This document shows, one piece after another, positions 55,085-63,689 of a stretch of 64,000 nt of DNA. Made by a program: the position numbers and the translations under genes. The notes below the pieces were generated by a model that had not been told where the DNA came from, did no database searches, and worked only from the letters and a program-made list of their open reading frames with translations. Source of the DNA: Ralstonia sp. A12 (GTDB lineage Bacteria; Pseudomonadota; Gammaproteobacteria; Burkholderiales; Burkholderiaceae); assembly GCF_000801955.1 (NCBI RefSeq), contig NZ_JSZO01000014.1, forward strand, positions 124,001 to 188,000. Direction: 5' to 3'. Each line of letters starts with the position of its first letter. Within the stretch, counting starts at the first letter, position 1.

Positions 55085-56269
55085 ATGACTTCCGCTTCCG
55101 GCCGCATGACCGGCCTTGAGCTGCGAGCGGCCGCCTCGCTGGCCGGCATATTTGCGCTGCGCATGCTCGGTTTGTTCATGATCATGCCGGTCTTTGCAGT
55201 GTTCGCAAAAACGCTGCCCGACGGCAACAACACCCAACTCGTCGCCTTCGCCATTGGCGTGTATGGCCTGACGCAGGCGGTGCTCTATATCCCCTACGGC
55301 TGGTTATCAGACCGCTTCGGACGCAAGCCCGTCATCGTGACGGGGCTGGTGATCTTTGCGGTCGGCAGCCTGGTGGCCGCGTTTTCGCACAGCGTGGCGG
55401 GCATCGCCGTGGGGCGGGCCATCCAAGGCGCGGGGGCGATTTCCTCGGCGGTCATCGCCTTCGTGGCCGACCTGACGCGCGAAGAACATCGCACCAAGGC
55501 CATGGCCATGATCGGCGGCAGCATCGGCTTGTCGTTTGCCGTGGCCATCGTGAGTGCACCTATCATCTTCCGCTGGGTGGGCATGCCGGGCATGTTCACG
55601 GCGATTGGCGTGCTGGCAATCGTCGCCATCGGCGTGGTGCTGTGGGTGGTGCCGAATGCGCCGCGTCCGCCCGAGCACGTGAAAGCGCCGTTCCGCGAGG
55701 TGTTGCATAACCCTGAATTGCTGCGCCTGAACTTTGGCGTGTTTGCCCTGCATGCTACGCAAACGGCGCTGTTTGTCGTGCTGCCGCACATGCTGGAGGC
55801 CGCCGGCCTGCCGATCGACTCGCACTGGAAGGTCTACCTGCCGGTGATGGGCGTGTCGTTCGTGCTGATGGTGCCGGCCATCATTGCTGCGGAAAAGCGC
55901 GGCAAGATGAAGATCGTGCTGTTGTCTGCCGTGGCGTTGGTCATGGTCGCGCAACTGGCGCTGGGCGAAGTGCATCCGACACTGACCGCGCTGTCGATTG
56001 CGCTGCTGGTGTACTTCCTGGGCTTCAACGTGCTGGAGGCATCGCAGCCTTCGCTGGTGTCGAAGTACGCGCCGGGCGTGCGCAAGGGCGCGGCCATGGG
56101 CGTATACAACACGACGCAGGCGCTGGGGCTGTTTGCGGGCGGTGCGGGCGGTGGCTGGATTCTGCTGCACGCGGGGCAGCATGCAGTTTTCCTAAGCTGC
56201 GCGGCGCTGGCTTTTGCGTGGCTTATAATTGCGAGCCCCATGCAGATGCCGGCGCTGCGCCGACACTAA
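55085..56269 (+). CDS. MFS transporter (drug/efflux type)
   Basis: A 394-residue major facilitator protein with 12 hydrophobic segments. The loop 2-3 motif is [14 protein letters not shown], and segment 5 motif C is recognisable as [18 protein letters not shown]. Such proteins export toxic compounds or metabolites; the substrate is unknown. It ends 46 bases before ssb, and the -10-like TATAAT at 56224-56229 inside its last codons may belong to ssb. It is divergent from uvrA with a 203-base gap, a placement common in beta-proteobacteria. Confidence 0.9.
   Translation: MTSASGRMTGLELRAAASLAGIFALRMLGLFMIMPVFAVFAKTLPDGNNTQLVAFAIGVYGLTQAVLYIPYGWLSDRFGRKPVIVTGLVIFAVGSLVAAFSHSVAGIAVGRAIQGAGAISSAVIAFVADLTREEHRTKAMAMIGGSIGLSFAVAIVSAPIIFRWVGMPGMFTAIGVLAIVAIGVVLWVVPNAPRPPEHVKAPFREVLHNPELLRLNFGVFALHATQTALFVVLPHMLEAAGLPIDSHWKVYLPVMGVSFVLMVPAIIAAEKRGKMKIVLLSAVALVMVAQLALGEVHPTLTALSIALLVYFLGFNVLEASQPSLVSKYAPGVRKGAAMGVYNTTQALGLFAGGAGGGWILLHAGQHAVFLSCAALAFAWLIIASPMQMPALRRH
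56224..56229 (+). promoter_or_regulatory. candidate -10 box for ssb
   Basis: A perfect TATAAT inside the end of the MFS gene, about 90 bases before the ssb start. A matching -35 is not clear. Confidence 0.35.
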
Positions 56270-56315
56270 CCCGGGCCTACGGCGGCATCACTTAATTACT
56301 CTTCGGAAACTCATC

Positions 56316-56873
56316 ATGGCGTCCGTCAACAAAGTCATCATCGTCGGCAATCTCGGCGCCGATCCAGAAACGCGTTACATGCCCAGCGGCGACGCCGTCA
56401 CCAACATCCGTGTGGCGACCACCGACCGCTACAAGGACAAAGCCAGCGGCGAAATGAAGGAAGCCACCGAGTGGCACCGCATCGCCTTCTTTGGCCGTCT
56501 GGCCGAAATCGCCGGCGAATACCTGAAGAAGGGTTCGTCGGTCTACATCGAAGGCCGACTCAAGACCCGTCAATGGGAAAAGGACGGCCAGAAACAATAC
56601 AGCACCGAAATCGTTGCAGACCAAATGCAGATGCTCGGCGGCCGCCAAGGCATGGGCGGCGAGGGCGGTGGCGAGGGTGGCGGTGGCTACTCGCGTGGCG
56701 GTCAAGGCGGCGGTGGCGGTGGTTACGGCGGCGGTCGTAGCCAAGGCCAAGGCGGTGGTTACTCGCGCGGCGGCGAAGGCGGCGGCCAAGGTGGTGGCCA
56801 GGGCGCTGGCGCACGTCGTCAACAAGCGCCGTCGAATGGTTTTGAGGATATGGATGACGACATCCCGTTCTGA
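56316..56873 (+). CDS. ssb: single-stranded DNA-binding protein
   Basis: A 185-residue SSB. The OB fold (1-110) begins [20 protein letters not shown] and includes [19 protein letters not shown] and [18 protein letters not shown] Gly-rich linker (about 112-165) with Arg/Ser/Tyr follows, then the acidic tip DMDDDIPF that recruits repair and replication proteins. uvrA and an MFS gene upstream are its usual neighbours in this group. ATG 56316 is the conserved start. Confidence 0.97.
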   Translation: MASVNKVIIVGNLGADPETRYMPSGDAVTNIRVATTDRYKDKASGEMKEATEWHRIAFFGRLAEIAGEYLKKGSSVYIEGRLKTRQWEKDGQKQYSTEIVADQMQMLGGRQGMGGEGGGEGGGGYSRGGQGGGGGGYGGGRSQGQGGGYSRGGEGGGQGGGQGAGARRQQAPSNGFEDMDDDIPF

Positions 56874-57062
56874 CGGGATTCGGCGTAGCTCTGTAAAGAA
56901 AGGTCCTGAGGTTTCTGCTTGATCAATGGGTCAGGCGGGAATTTGCAGGGCCTTTTTCTTTGGGTCCGCCTCCGTCGCCAACTGGAACATGCTGGCGGGC
57001 GCTCGAGCGCAACAGGCGAACTAGACTGTAGGAGGCGATGCCCACCGGTCTGGAGAGAAGCC

Positions 57063-57218
57063 ATGAAACGCGTGATGAAGCGTCTCCTGCTTGCTGTTGC
57101 CATGCTGACCGTGGTTGGCGGCGCCGTTGGAACTTATGCCGCGCTATCGGCATCCTCGGCGCATGCTGAGCCGTGTGGCGGCCGTGGGTATCCGGAGGGC
57201 GGTGGCGGTCATCCCTAG
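57063..57218 (+). CDS. small exported peptide of unknown function
   Basis: A 51-residue frame with a ribosome site GGAGAG seven bases upstream of ATG. It has a clear signal peptide (RLLLAVAMLTVVGGAVGTYA) and a short Gly-rich mature part with one Cys (EPCGGRGYPEGGGGHP). I do not recognise it. It lies in the 466-base space between ssb and the polyene operon terminus; no promoter is obvious. It could be a real secreted peptide or a remnant. Confidence 0.5.
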   Translation: MKRVMKRLLLAVAMLTVVGGAVGTYAALSASSAHAEPCGGRGYPEGGGGHP

Positions 57219-57282
57219 CCCAGGAGCACAATGCGCCACCGCAGGCCGCACTGTGCAGTAACGCATCGGCTGAGCAACAAAA

Positions 57283-57311
57283 AACCCGGCGTCCGTGACG
57301 GACAGCCGGGT
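57283..57311 (-). terminator. intrinsic terminator of the polyene-like operon
   Basis: A long hairpin: ACCCGGC-GTCCG, loop TGA, CGGAC-a-GCCGGGT. On the minus strand it is followed by TTTTTGTT. It lies 29 bases past the stop of the small secreted protein and closes the operon. Confidence 0.88.
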
Positions 57312-57339
57312 GTGTTTCGTATCCACCAACGCGATGGCT

Positions 57340-57627
57340 TCAATCGCTATCGCAGGGCTTCTTGAAGACGTGCTTCACACCGCATTTGGTGGCATGCGCC
57401 GCGTTCTTCACACCATGCCCAACCGCACGCGCGGCATTGGCTGTGGCATGGCCGGCTTCTTTTGCCGCATGCCCGGTCTTTCTGGCTGCTTCCTTGGTGC
57501 CCTGCTTGATGTTCTCTTTCGTCTCAGACAGGTCGGCATGGGCGATGGGGCTGAGCAGTGCCAGCAATAGCGCGGCGAGCGGGAGCAGACGACCTTTCAC
57601 AGGGGGATTCCTCTCAAACACATTCAT
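57340..57627 (-). CDS. small exported LEA-like alanine/lysine/histidine-rich protein
   Basis: A 95-residue protein with a signal peptide (about 13-31, ending IAHA). The mature part is an amphipathic helical repeat rich in Ala, Lys, His and Gly (TKENIKQGTKEAARKTGHAA in part), similar in style to late-embryogenesis-abundant proteins, and ends with Cys-containing KPCDSD. Its start overlaps the stop of the dehydratase gene in an ATGA arrangement, so it is translationally coupled to the polyene operon. I know no function; protection of envelope components is a guess. Confidence 0.7.
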   Translation of the reverse strand: MNVFERNPPVKGRLLPLAALLLALLSPIAHADLSETKENIKQGTKEAARKTGHAAKEAGHATANAARAVGHGVKNAAHATKCGVKHVFKKPCDSD

Positions 57628-58097
57628 ACGGCGGACGCGTCGAGCACGACGGCGGCGCGACCGGTCAACAGGATGCGCTCGGCGCAGCGCACGGTAAAGC
57701 GATACAACACGTTGTTACCGTCTCCGCTGATGCGCTCGGCTTCGATGTCGAGCGGCGCGTCAAACGTGTCGAGCCGATCGACGTGCGCTTCAACGCTGCG
57801 CACACTGGCGAGAAAGCCTGCGCGCGGACGCTGCTGAGCGGTCTCATGTGCCACATCAAGCAGGGCACCGTGTACGGCCATCGCCTGTGCGGCGTATTCG
57901 ACGCCACACACTGCTGCCAGCCGATCGTGCGCGCGCAGCGGGTTGGCCGGATCGCGGTGGCTGATGGCGGTGCAATGGATGCGCGCGTCGTCCCAGGCGA
58001 GCACGGTGTCGAGCAGGCACATCGCACCGCTGTGTGGAATGCGCGCGGCAATCCAGCTTCGGTCGAGCGGCGGCGACAGTGGTGCGCCCTGTGTCAT
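57624..58097 (-). CDS. ApeI/ApeP-like 3-hydroxyacyl-ACP dehydratase
   Basis: A 157-residue hotdog-fold protein of the family found in aryl polyene and xanthomonadin clusters. The pattern is RIPHSGAMCLLDTVLAWDD (about 19-37), HRDPANPL and GVEYAAQAMAVHG, the last being the helix that carries the active-site region. It dehydrates the 3-hydroxyacyl intermediate in each elongation round, giving conjugated double bonds. It overlaps the upstream ketosynthase gene by four bases (ATGA) and the downstream small gene likewise. Confidence 0.88.
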   Translation of the reverse strand: MTQGAPLSPPLDRSWIAARIPHSGAMCLLDTVLAWDDARIHCTAISHRDPANPLRAHDRLAAVCGVEYAAQAMAVHGALLDVAHETAQQRPRAGFLASVRSVEAHVDRLDTFDAPLDIEAERISGDGNNVLYRFTVRCAERILLTGRAAVVLDASAV

Positions 58098-58924
58098 GGC
58101 GCGCGCTTGCTGAAGACGCCATCGGCGCCTCGCAGGACGACATCCACCTGCAGGCGCGTGTCGGGCAGATAGTCGAGCACCACGCTTTGCGCATGCCGCG
58201 TCGCCAGCACTTCGAGCAGCGGCAGTGCGCGCGCGGCGGGATTGCCGCTGCGCAGTGCTTCGAGTTTGGCGTGTGCCAGTGTCGTGGCGTGGGCATCGGT
58301 CAGGGCGACATCGATGCGTGCCAACGTATGTGCGCTCGGTTCGGGCGCGAGCACCAGTGCCACGGCAAACGCATCAGGCACCGGCCGCACCGCGCGCAGC
58401 GGCTCGGGGTAGTCGGCGTCATACACAATCAGCAGGTTGGCTGCCGCATCAACCGTGACCTGGCAGAGGCTCTCCAGCAGACCCGCAGCAAAGCTGCCGT
58501 CGTGCGCGCACAGCACGTTGGATGGCGCGGTGGCATGCGTGGCGATGCTCCAGTAGCCCGCCGGTGCGTTGTGCACGGAATTGTGGAAGCGCGTGGGCGA
58601 CAGCTTGCGATCATCGCTCGCCAGCGTTTCGCAGATCACGTGGCAGTTCTGGCCGTCGCCGCCGGATGAACTGAACACGGTGGCGAGCGTGGCGGCATCG
58701 CGTCCGCTGGCGGTCACAGCTTCGTGGCCAACCGCGAGTGCCAGCTTGACGACCGGCCCTGTGCGGCGCCGCTCGACGGACGGCAGGCTTGTCGGTGAGG
58801 GCAGGACGGTGCGTTCGGCCGAGTACGCCACGCGCCCGGCAAGAACGTCCGCCGCCTGCGGCCAACCCGGCAGGCCGGGCCCGAGCAGGCCGATGCTTTC
58901 AATGAAGGCGCTCAGTCGGGTCAT
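58094..58924 (-). CDS. beta-ketoacyl synthase chain-length-factor-like protein (ApeC type)
   Basis: A 276-residue shortened thiolase-fold protein. It has SSSGGDGQNCHVICETL where a ketosynthase would be expected to keep its active Cys region, and FHNSVHNAPAGYWSIATH, the signature of the chain-length-factor-like subunits of aryl polyene clusters. It is much shorter than a true ketosynthase and probably partners the full-length enzyme encoded upstream. ATG 58924 is chosen; no good ribosome site is visible because the palindromic element starts only seven bases upstream. Confidence 0.82.
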   Translation of the reverse strand: MTRLSAFIESIGLLGPGLPGWPQAADVLAGRVAYSAERTVLPSPTSLPSVERRRTGPVVKLALAVGHEAVTASGRDAATLATVFSSSGGDGQNCHVICETLASDDRKLSPTRFHNSVHNAPAGYWSIATHATAPSNVLCAHDGSFAAGLLESLCQVTVDAAANLLIVYDADYPEPLRAVRPVPDAFAVALVLAPEPSAHTLARIDVALTDAHATTLAHAKLEALRSGNPAARALPLLEVLATRHAQSVVLDYLPDTRLQVDVVLRGADGVFSKRAP

Positions 58925-58931
58925 GGTGCGA

Positions 58932-59101
58932 TAGGGTCTGTTCGCATATGCAACGTGCGCACGTTGGCCCGAGCGGGGGCCAGATGCGTGAAGGACGTCG
59001 CCGCAAAGGGTTGCTCCCTTTGCAAGGCGTTCCGACAAAGCAGATGGCCCCCGCTCGGGCCAACCCTTGCGTGCGTACGTTGCATATGCGAACAGACCCT
59101 A
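58932..59101. mobile_element. MITE-like palindromic element inside the polyene operon
   Basis: Outer arms of about 50 bases are complementary: TAGGGTCTGTTCGCATATGC with its continuation at the left (58932-58982) matches the right arm (59044-59101) apart from one substitution and a 5-6 base insertion. A nested hairpin in the centre (58999-59029) pairs GCAAAGGG with CCCTTTGC and CGCC with GGCG. Both ends carry TA, consistent with a TA target duplication. It contains no gene. It lies between the two ketosynthase genes and supplies the stop codon of the upstream one. Confidence 0.75.
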
Positions 59102-60319
59102 GTGGCTGGCACGGTCGGCACGACCGAAGATGAGGCTGCAGTTTGTGCCGCCAAAACCAAATGCGTTGCTGAGCGCGGTGCGCATGTCGGCTGCACGGCT
59201 GTTCGTCACGTAGTTGAGGGCCAATGCGGGGTCCGGCTGCGTGGTGTTGATGCCGGCCGGCAGGATCTGGTGGCGCAGCGCCAGTGCGGTGATCACGGCT
59301 TCCAGCGCACCTGCCGCGCCCAGCGTGTGGCCGGTCGCGCCTTTGGTCGAACTGCACGGCGTGCCGTCGAACAGGGCGTGGATGGCGTGGCCCTCGGCGG
59401 CGTCGTTGCTCAGCGTGCCGGTGCCGTGCAGGTTGATGTAGTCGATGTCTTTTGCGTCGAGGCCGCTGGCGGTCAGCGCTTGCGCCATCGCCGCGCGTGC
59501 GCCCAGGCCTTCGGGGTGCGGCGTCGACATGTGATGGGCGTCGCTCGATTCGCCGATGCCGAGCAGCAGGATCGCGTTTTCGTCGAGCGCGTCCAAGGCT
59601 TGATCCGCATCGGGCGCGCGTTCGAGCAGTACAAAGGCGGCGGCCTCGCCGATCGAGATGCCATCCCGCGCGACATCGCACGGCCGGCACGGCTGCTGCG
59701 ACAGCAGCTCCAGCGAGTTGAAGCCATACAGCGCAGTCAGGCACAGCGAATCCACACCGCCTACCACCGCCGCATCGATCAGGCCGGCCGCCAGCATGCG
59801 CCGCGCCGAGGCAAACACCTTGGCGCCCGACGAGCAGGCCGACGAGATCGTCATCGACGGCCCACCCAGCCCGAAATACGCCCGTACGAACGCGGCAGGC
59901 GAGTAGATGTTGTGCGTGTGCGCGTAGTGGAAGTCAGCCGGCAGCGCGCCGGTTTGGGCGTCACGGTGCTGGTAGGCGTGTTCCGCCTGCAGGATGCCGG
60001 AGGTGCTGGTGCCGATGAACACGCCGACGCGTTTGGCGCCGTAGCGTGCTTTGGCGGCTTCAACCTGCTCGGCAAAGCCGTCTTGCGTGAGGCCGATCTG
60101 TGCCAGGCGGTTGTTGCGGCAATCGAAATCGGACAGGTTCGGGCGCAGGCGTTCTGCGTCTGCGCCGTCCACTGCGCCGATCCAGGTGTCGAGGTCTGCC
60201 CGTGGGAAGTCGCAGGGCACCAGGCCGCCACGCTGCCCGCGCAGCGCGTCGAGCGTGGCGTCGAGGCCACGTCCGATGCAACTCGTGGCGGTGAAATGCG
60301 TGAGCAGTAGGGGCTTCAC
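59099..60319 (-). CDS. beta-ketoacyl-ACP synthase of the polyene-like cluster
   Basis: A 406-residue KAS I/II-type enzyme. The Cys-His-His triad is present: ISSACSSGAKVF (Cys about 162), NLHGTGTLSND (His about 297) and GATGHTLGAAGALE (His about 335), with the C-terminal SNAFGFGGTNCSLIFG. The N-terminus (LLLTHFTATSCIGRGLDATL) resembles ketosynthases of aryl polyene clusters more than FabF. It elongates the polyene with malonyl-ACP. It is upstream of the ApeC-like gene, separated by the palindromic element whose end provides its TAG stop. Confidence 0.9.
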   Translation of the reverse strand: MKPLLLTHFTATSCIGRGLDATLDALRGQRGGLVPCDFPRADLDTWIGAVDGADAERLRPNLSDFDCRNNRLAQIGLTQDGFAEQVEAAKARYGAKRVGVFIGTSTSGILQAEHAYQHRDAQTGALPADFHYAHTHNIYSPAAFVRAYFGLGGPSMTISSACSSGAKVFASARRMLAAGLIDAAVVGGVDSLCLTALYGFNSLELLSQQPCRPCDVARDGISIGEAAAFVLLERAPDADQALDALDENAILLLGIGESSDAHHMSTPHPEGLGARAAMAQALTASGLDAKDIDYINLHGTGTLSNDAAEGHAIHALFDGTPCSSTKGATGHTLGAAGALEAVITALALRHQILPAGINTTQPDPALALNYVTNSRAADMRTALSNAFGFGGTNCSLIFGRADRASH

Positions 60320-60400
60320 GGGGGTGGGGTCGGGGCAGTTGATGGGGTGAGGCTTGGCCGACGTCTGGCGAATCCGGGCCGGCTACGTACACAAATTTTA

Positions 60401-61264
60401 TCAAACGGTCACTTGCGGTCCGCCCGGCGGCGAAGCTTCCAATGCCAACGCCGCGCACAGGGTGATGCACTGCAACTGGGCTTGCGCCGCTGCCTGCAGC
60501 ACGATTGGCAGTGCGGCCAGCAGCACAGGCTCGCCGCGAGCATCGCGCGCCGCGTGACCGTCGTGCACGAGCAGGATGTCCCGCGCTGCCAGGTTGTGCA
60601 GCAAGCGCCGCGCCACCGCCGCCGCATCGTGCGAGCGTGTGTCAAAGCCGCGTCGGGTCCAGCTCGCCAGTTGCAGGCCGAGCTGGCACAACACGGGTTC
60701 GAGGAACGGGTTGCGCAATCCGGCGGGTGCACGGAAGAACAGGGGGCGCGTGCCGGTGATTTCCGTCAGCGTGTTCTGCGCCGCCGCGATTTCGCGCCGC
60801 AGCGCGCCGGGGCCCTGCACCGAGAAGTTGTGCCGGTGGCGCTGGCTGTGGTTTTCCACCGCGTGTCCGCGCGCGACGATGGCCTCGACGCAGTGCGGGT
60901 GCCGGCGCGCCAGATCGCCAATGCAGAAGAACGTGGCGCGGGCGCCGTATGTGTCCAGCAGATCGAGCACGCGCGGCGTGACCTCAGGGTCAGGGCCATC
61001 GTCGATGGTGAGCGCGATCTGCTGGCCGGCCGTTGCAGGCAGGCGTGTCCAGTTGGGACCGAGCAGTGCGCTGCGCGGCCACAGTCCTGCGGCCATCATC
61101 GCCAGGTGCGAGGCAACCACCGCACCGCTCGCCCACGGCCACGACGACGGCTGGGCCACTACCGCCATAGCCGCACCGGCGTGCAGTGCCAGCGAGCCGG
61201 TGATGAGCGGCGTTGGTTTCCAGCGTCGTGCCATGTTGGGGGTGTTGGTGGGTGGAGCGTTCAT
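60401..61264 (-). CDS. polysaccharide deacetylase family protein
   Basis: A 287-residue NodB-homology protein. Two or three N-terminal hydrophobic segments (about 20-62) anchor it in the membrane. The catalytic domain has TIDDGPDPEV (metal Asp pair) and ENHSQRHRHN with His ligands, then FRAPAGLRNP and LVHDGHAA near the C-terminus. It could deacylate or hydrolyse a carbohydrate or acyl intermediate of the polyene lipid; homologues are recalled in some Ralstonia/Burkholderia-type polyene clusters. It overlaps the MMPL gene stop by four bases (ATGA) and lies 81 bases before the ketosynthase gene. Confidence 0.86.
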   Translation of the reverse strand: MNAPPTNTPNMARRWKPTPLITGSLALHAGAAMAVVAQPSSWPWASGAVVASHLAMMAAGLWPRSALLGPNWTRLPATAGQQIALTIDDGPDPEVTPRVLDLLDTYGARATFFCIGDLARRHPHCVEAIVARGHAVENHSQRHRHNFSVQGPGALRREIAAAQNTLTEITGTRPLFFRAPAGLRNPFLEPVLCQLGLQLASWTRRGFDTRSHDAAAVARRLLHNLAARDILLVHDGHAARDARGEPVLLAALPIVLQAAAQAQLQCITLCAALALEASPPGGPQVTV

Positions 61265-63684
61265 GCGGCGATGTGTCTGTCGGAATCAGCCGGCGGCGCG
61301 AGGATGGCGGCAAACACCAGCGCCAACATGGCGCCTGGGCCGACCGTCAGCCCGAACGTTTCCAGCATCGGCACACGCGAGAAGGCCAGCAGGCCGAAGC
61401 CGGCCACCGTCGCCAGGTTCGCCACCAGCAGTGACACCAGTGTCTGCGGTGTGATGCTCGACGTGCCCGCGCGCTGGTTGAAGAACAGCGCATAGTTCGA
61501 ACCCACCGCCACGATCAGCAGCATGCCCACCAAATGCAGGATGGTCAGTTGCACGCCTGTCAGCGCAAAACCGGCGGTGACGACCAGTACCGCTGCCACC
61601 AGCGGCGCCAACGCGCGCAACGTGCGTTGTGCAGAGCGCAGCGTGATCAACAGCAACAACGCAATCGCTGCGAAGCCTGCCAGCGACAGGTGGATGTCTT
61701 CGCGCACGTAGTCGACGTACAGGCGGTCGGCTTCGGCTTTTAGATCCACGAAGAGTGCGCCGGGCAGGTTGGCGCGCTCGACGGCGGTACGGATGGCAGC
61801 AGCATCCAGGCCGGGTTGGTTTGCCGTGTGAGCGGGTGCGCGCAACGGCAACATGGCGCTCCATTGACTGTCACGCTCCGTCAACAGTGCATCCACGGCC
61901 AGGGCCATCGACGTGCCTTGCAGGTCTGCGCGACGCAGCAGCGGTTGCGTGCGTGCAGCAGCCACATCGGCGATGAACGGGGCGAAGAGATCGGGCTTCA
62001 CGCGGATGGGCTGGTCTTCGACGGCGGCGCGCATGCGCGCGGTCAGCACATCGGCAGGCAGCAGGCTGGCCAGGCGCGCACGCTGCGTGGCATCGCTGGG
62101 CAGATAGCGTGCGGGGTTCTCGAACCCAGCCAGCACGCCCGCATCCACCAACGGTTGCAGTTGCGCGGCCACCTTCTCCGCGCCCTGCAGGGCCGCCTGT
62201 TCGGTCGCACCCGGAATCACCACCAGATAGCGCACGTCTGGCGCGCCCACATCGGCGCGCAGGCTGGCATCGAGTGCCTGGCTCTTCGCAGGCACCGGGC
62301 TGAGCGCGGCCAGTTCGCGGCTCCATAGGCCATCGCGATGCAGCACAAGTGCGGCACATGCGCCCACCAGAACAAGCACCAGCAACCCGCGCACGCGTGG
62401 CGCGGCGTGTGCCGCGCGCGCCAGCCACGCACCGAGCTTGGCAACGTCGCGAATCTCCACGTGCGCACCACGCAGATGCGGCAACACATAACGTGTGACC
62501 AGCGCCGCCGTCACCAGCCCGACAATCGAATACGCTCCAAGCTGCACAAGCCCCGGAAAGCCCGAGAACAGCATCGACGCAAAACCGCACACCGAGGTCA
62601 GCACACCCAGCCGGATCGTCGGCCAGTACGCGGCAATCCACGCGCGCAGCGAATCATCGGCACGTGCAGTGCGTGTGTGGGCCGACTGCACGAACAGGTA
62701 GATCGAATAGTCGACAGCCTCGCCGATGAGCGTGGTGCCGAACCCGAGCGTCAACCCATGCACCGTGCCGAACCCGACGCTGACCGCCGCCACCCCGGCC
62801 GCCACACCCGAGAGCACCGGCAACAGCCCGAGCACCAGCGTGCGCGGCGAGCGATACACCGTCAGCAGCAGCGCAACGATCAGCACGAGGCTCAACGCAG
62901 AAAGGCGCTCCACGTCGTGCTTGATGGTGTCGCGCGTGTCGACCGAGAACACGCCGGGGCCGGTCATCAGCAGCGTGGTCGATGCGGCATTCGGCACGGT
63001 GCGCGCGGCCGCATCGAACGCGCGGCGCACGGTGTCGATGGCGCGGGCTTGTGCATCGGTGTCGGAGCCGGCAGCGGCAGTCTGTGCGACCAGCACGGCG
63101 CGCTTGCCGTCGTGTGAGGCCCAGACGCCGTTCGACATGGACGGCAGTGCTGTGCTGTCGAGCTGGCTGACCAGTGCGGCCACCTCGCCGGTGGGGTCGC
63201 GGGGCAGCATATTCTTGGCGACCAATCCGGCCGATGACGCCAGCAGGTCCAGGCTCTCGCCCAGTGCCGCGTGCAGCCCTTCGGCGGAGAAGCGCTGCGG
63301 TGTGACGGCCGGGCTGAGCAGATAGCGATGTGTGAACACGAACGCTCGGTCGCGCGCCTCGCTCACGGGTTCGCCGTTGTTGATGGCGTTGAACTGCGCG
63401 TCGGCACGCAGCGTGGCAGCAAGCTGCCGAGACAATGTTGCACGCGTAGGCGCATCGCCGCCTTCGATGCCGATGAGGATCAGCCGTGACACCAACCCCT
63501 CACGCAGCTGGTCGACCAGCACGCGTTGCTCTGCGCTGGGCGAGCGCGGCAGAAAGGCGGAGAGATCTGCCGTGAAGCTTGTGCGCCCGATCACGACTGC
63601 ACACAGCAGCAGGCCGAACAGCCACACCAGCACGGCGGGCTGCCGCAGTGCACGTGCGTCGTTGGCGGGCTCGCGCATCGGCAT
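61261..63684 (-). CDS. MMPL/RND-family lipid exporter of the polyene cluster
   Basis: An 807-residue exporter of the MMPL/HpnN type with twelve membrane segments in two halves. Each half has a large periplasmic domain (about 40-260 and 430-615). The N-terminal half includes the RND family segment GTTLIGEAVDYSIYLFVQSAHT and the C-terminal half AVGSNYALFFNQRAG. In aryl polyene clusters such a protein carries the lipid-linked polyene across the inner membrane. It follows the LolA-like gene by five bases and overlaps the deacetylase gene. Confidence 0.9.
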   Translation of the reverse strand: MPMREPANDARALRQPAVLVWLFGLLLCAVVIGRTSFTADLSAFLPRSPSAEQRVLVDQLREGLVSRLILIGIEGGDAPTRATLSRQLAATLRADAQFNAINNGEPVSEARDRAFVFTHRYLLSPAVTPQRFSAEGLHAALGESLDLLASSAGLVAKNMLPRDPTGEVAALVSQLDSTALPSMSNGVWASHDGKRAVLVAQTAAAGSDTDAQARAIDTVRRAFDAAARTVPNAASTTLLMTGPGVFSVDTRDTIKHDVERLSALSLVLIVALLLTVYRSPRTLVLGLLPVLSGVAAGVAAVSVGFGTVHGLTLGFGTTLIGEAVDYSIYLFVQSAHTRTARADDSLRAWIAAYWPTIRLGVLTSVCGFASMLFSGFPGLVQLGAYSIVGLVTAALVTRYVLPHLRGAHVEIRDVAKLGAWLARAAHAAPRVRGLLVLVLVGACAALVLHRDGLWSRELAALSPVPAKSQALDASLRADVGAPDVRYLVVIPGATEQAALQGAEKVAAQLQPLVDAGVLAGFENPARYLPSDATQRARLASLLPADVLTARMRAAVEDQPIRVKPDLFAPFIADVAAARTQPLLRRADLQGTSMALAVDALLTERDSQWSAMLPLRAPAHTANQPGLDAAAIRTAVERANLPGALFVDLKAEADRLYVDYVREDIHLSLAGFAAIALLLLITLRSAQRTLRALAPLVAAVLVVTAGFALTGVQLTILHLVGMLLIVAVGSNYALFFNQRAGTSSITPQTLVSLLVANLATVAGFGLLAFSRVPMLETFGLTVGPGAMLALVFAAILAPPADSDRHIAA

Positions 63685-63689
63685 CGGCT

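Noticed and set aside
58955-60310. 451-codon plus-strand frame opposite the ketosynthase
   Set aside because: Shadow of the ketosynthase gene, starting inside the palindromic element.
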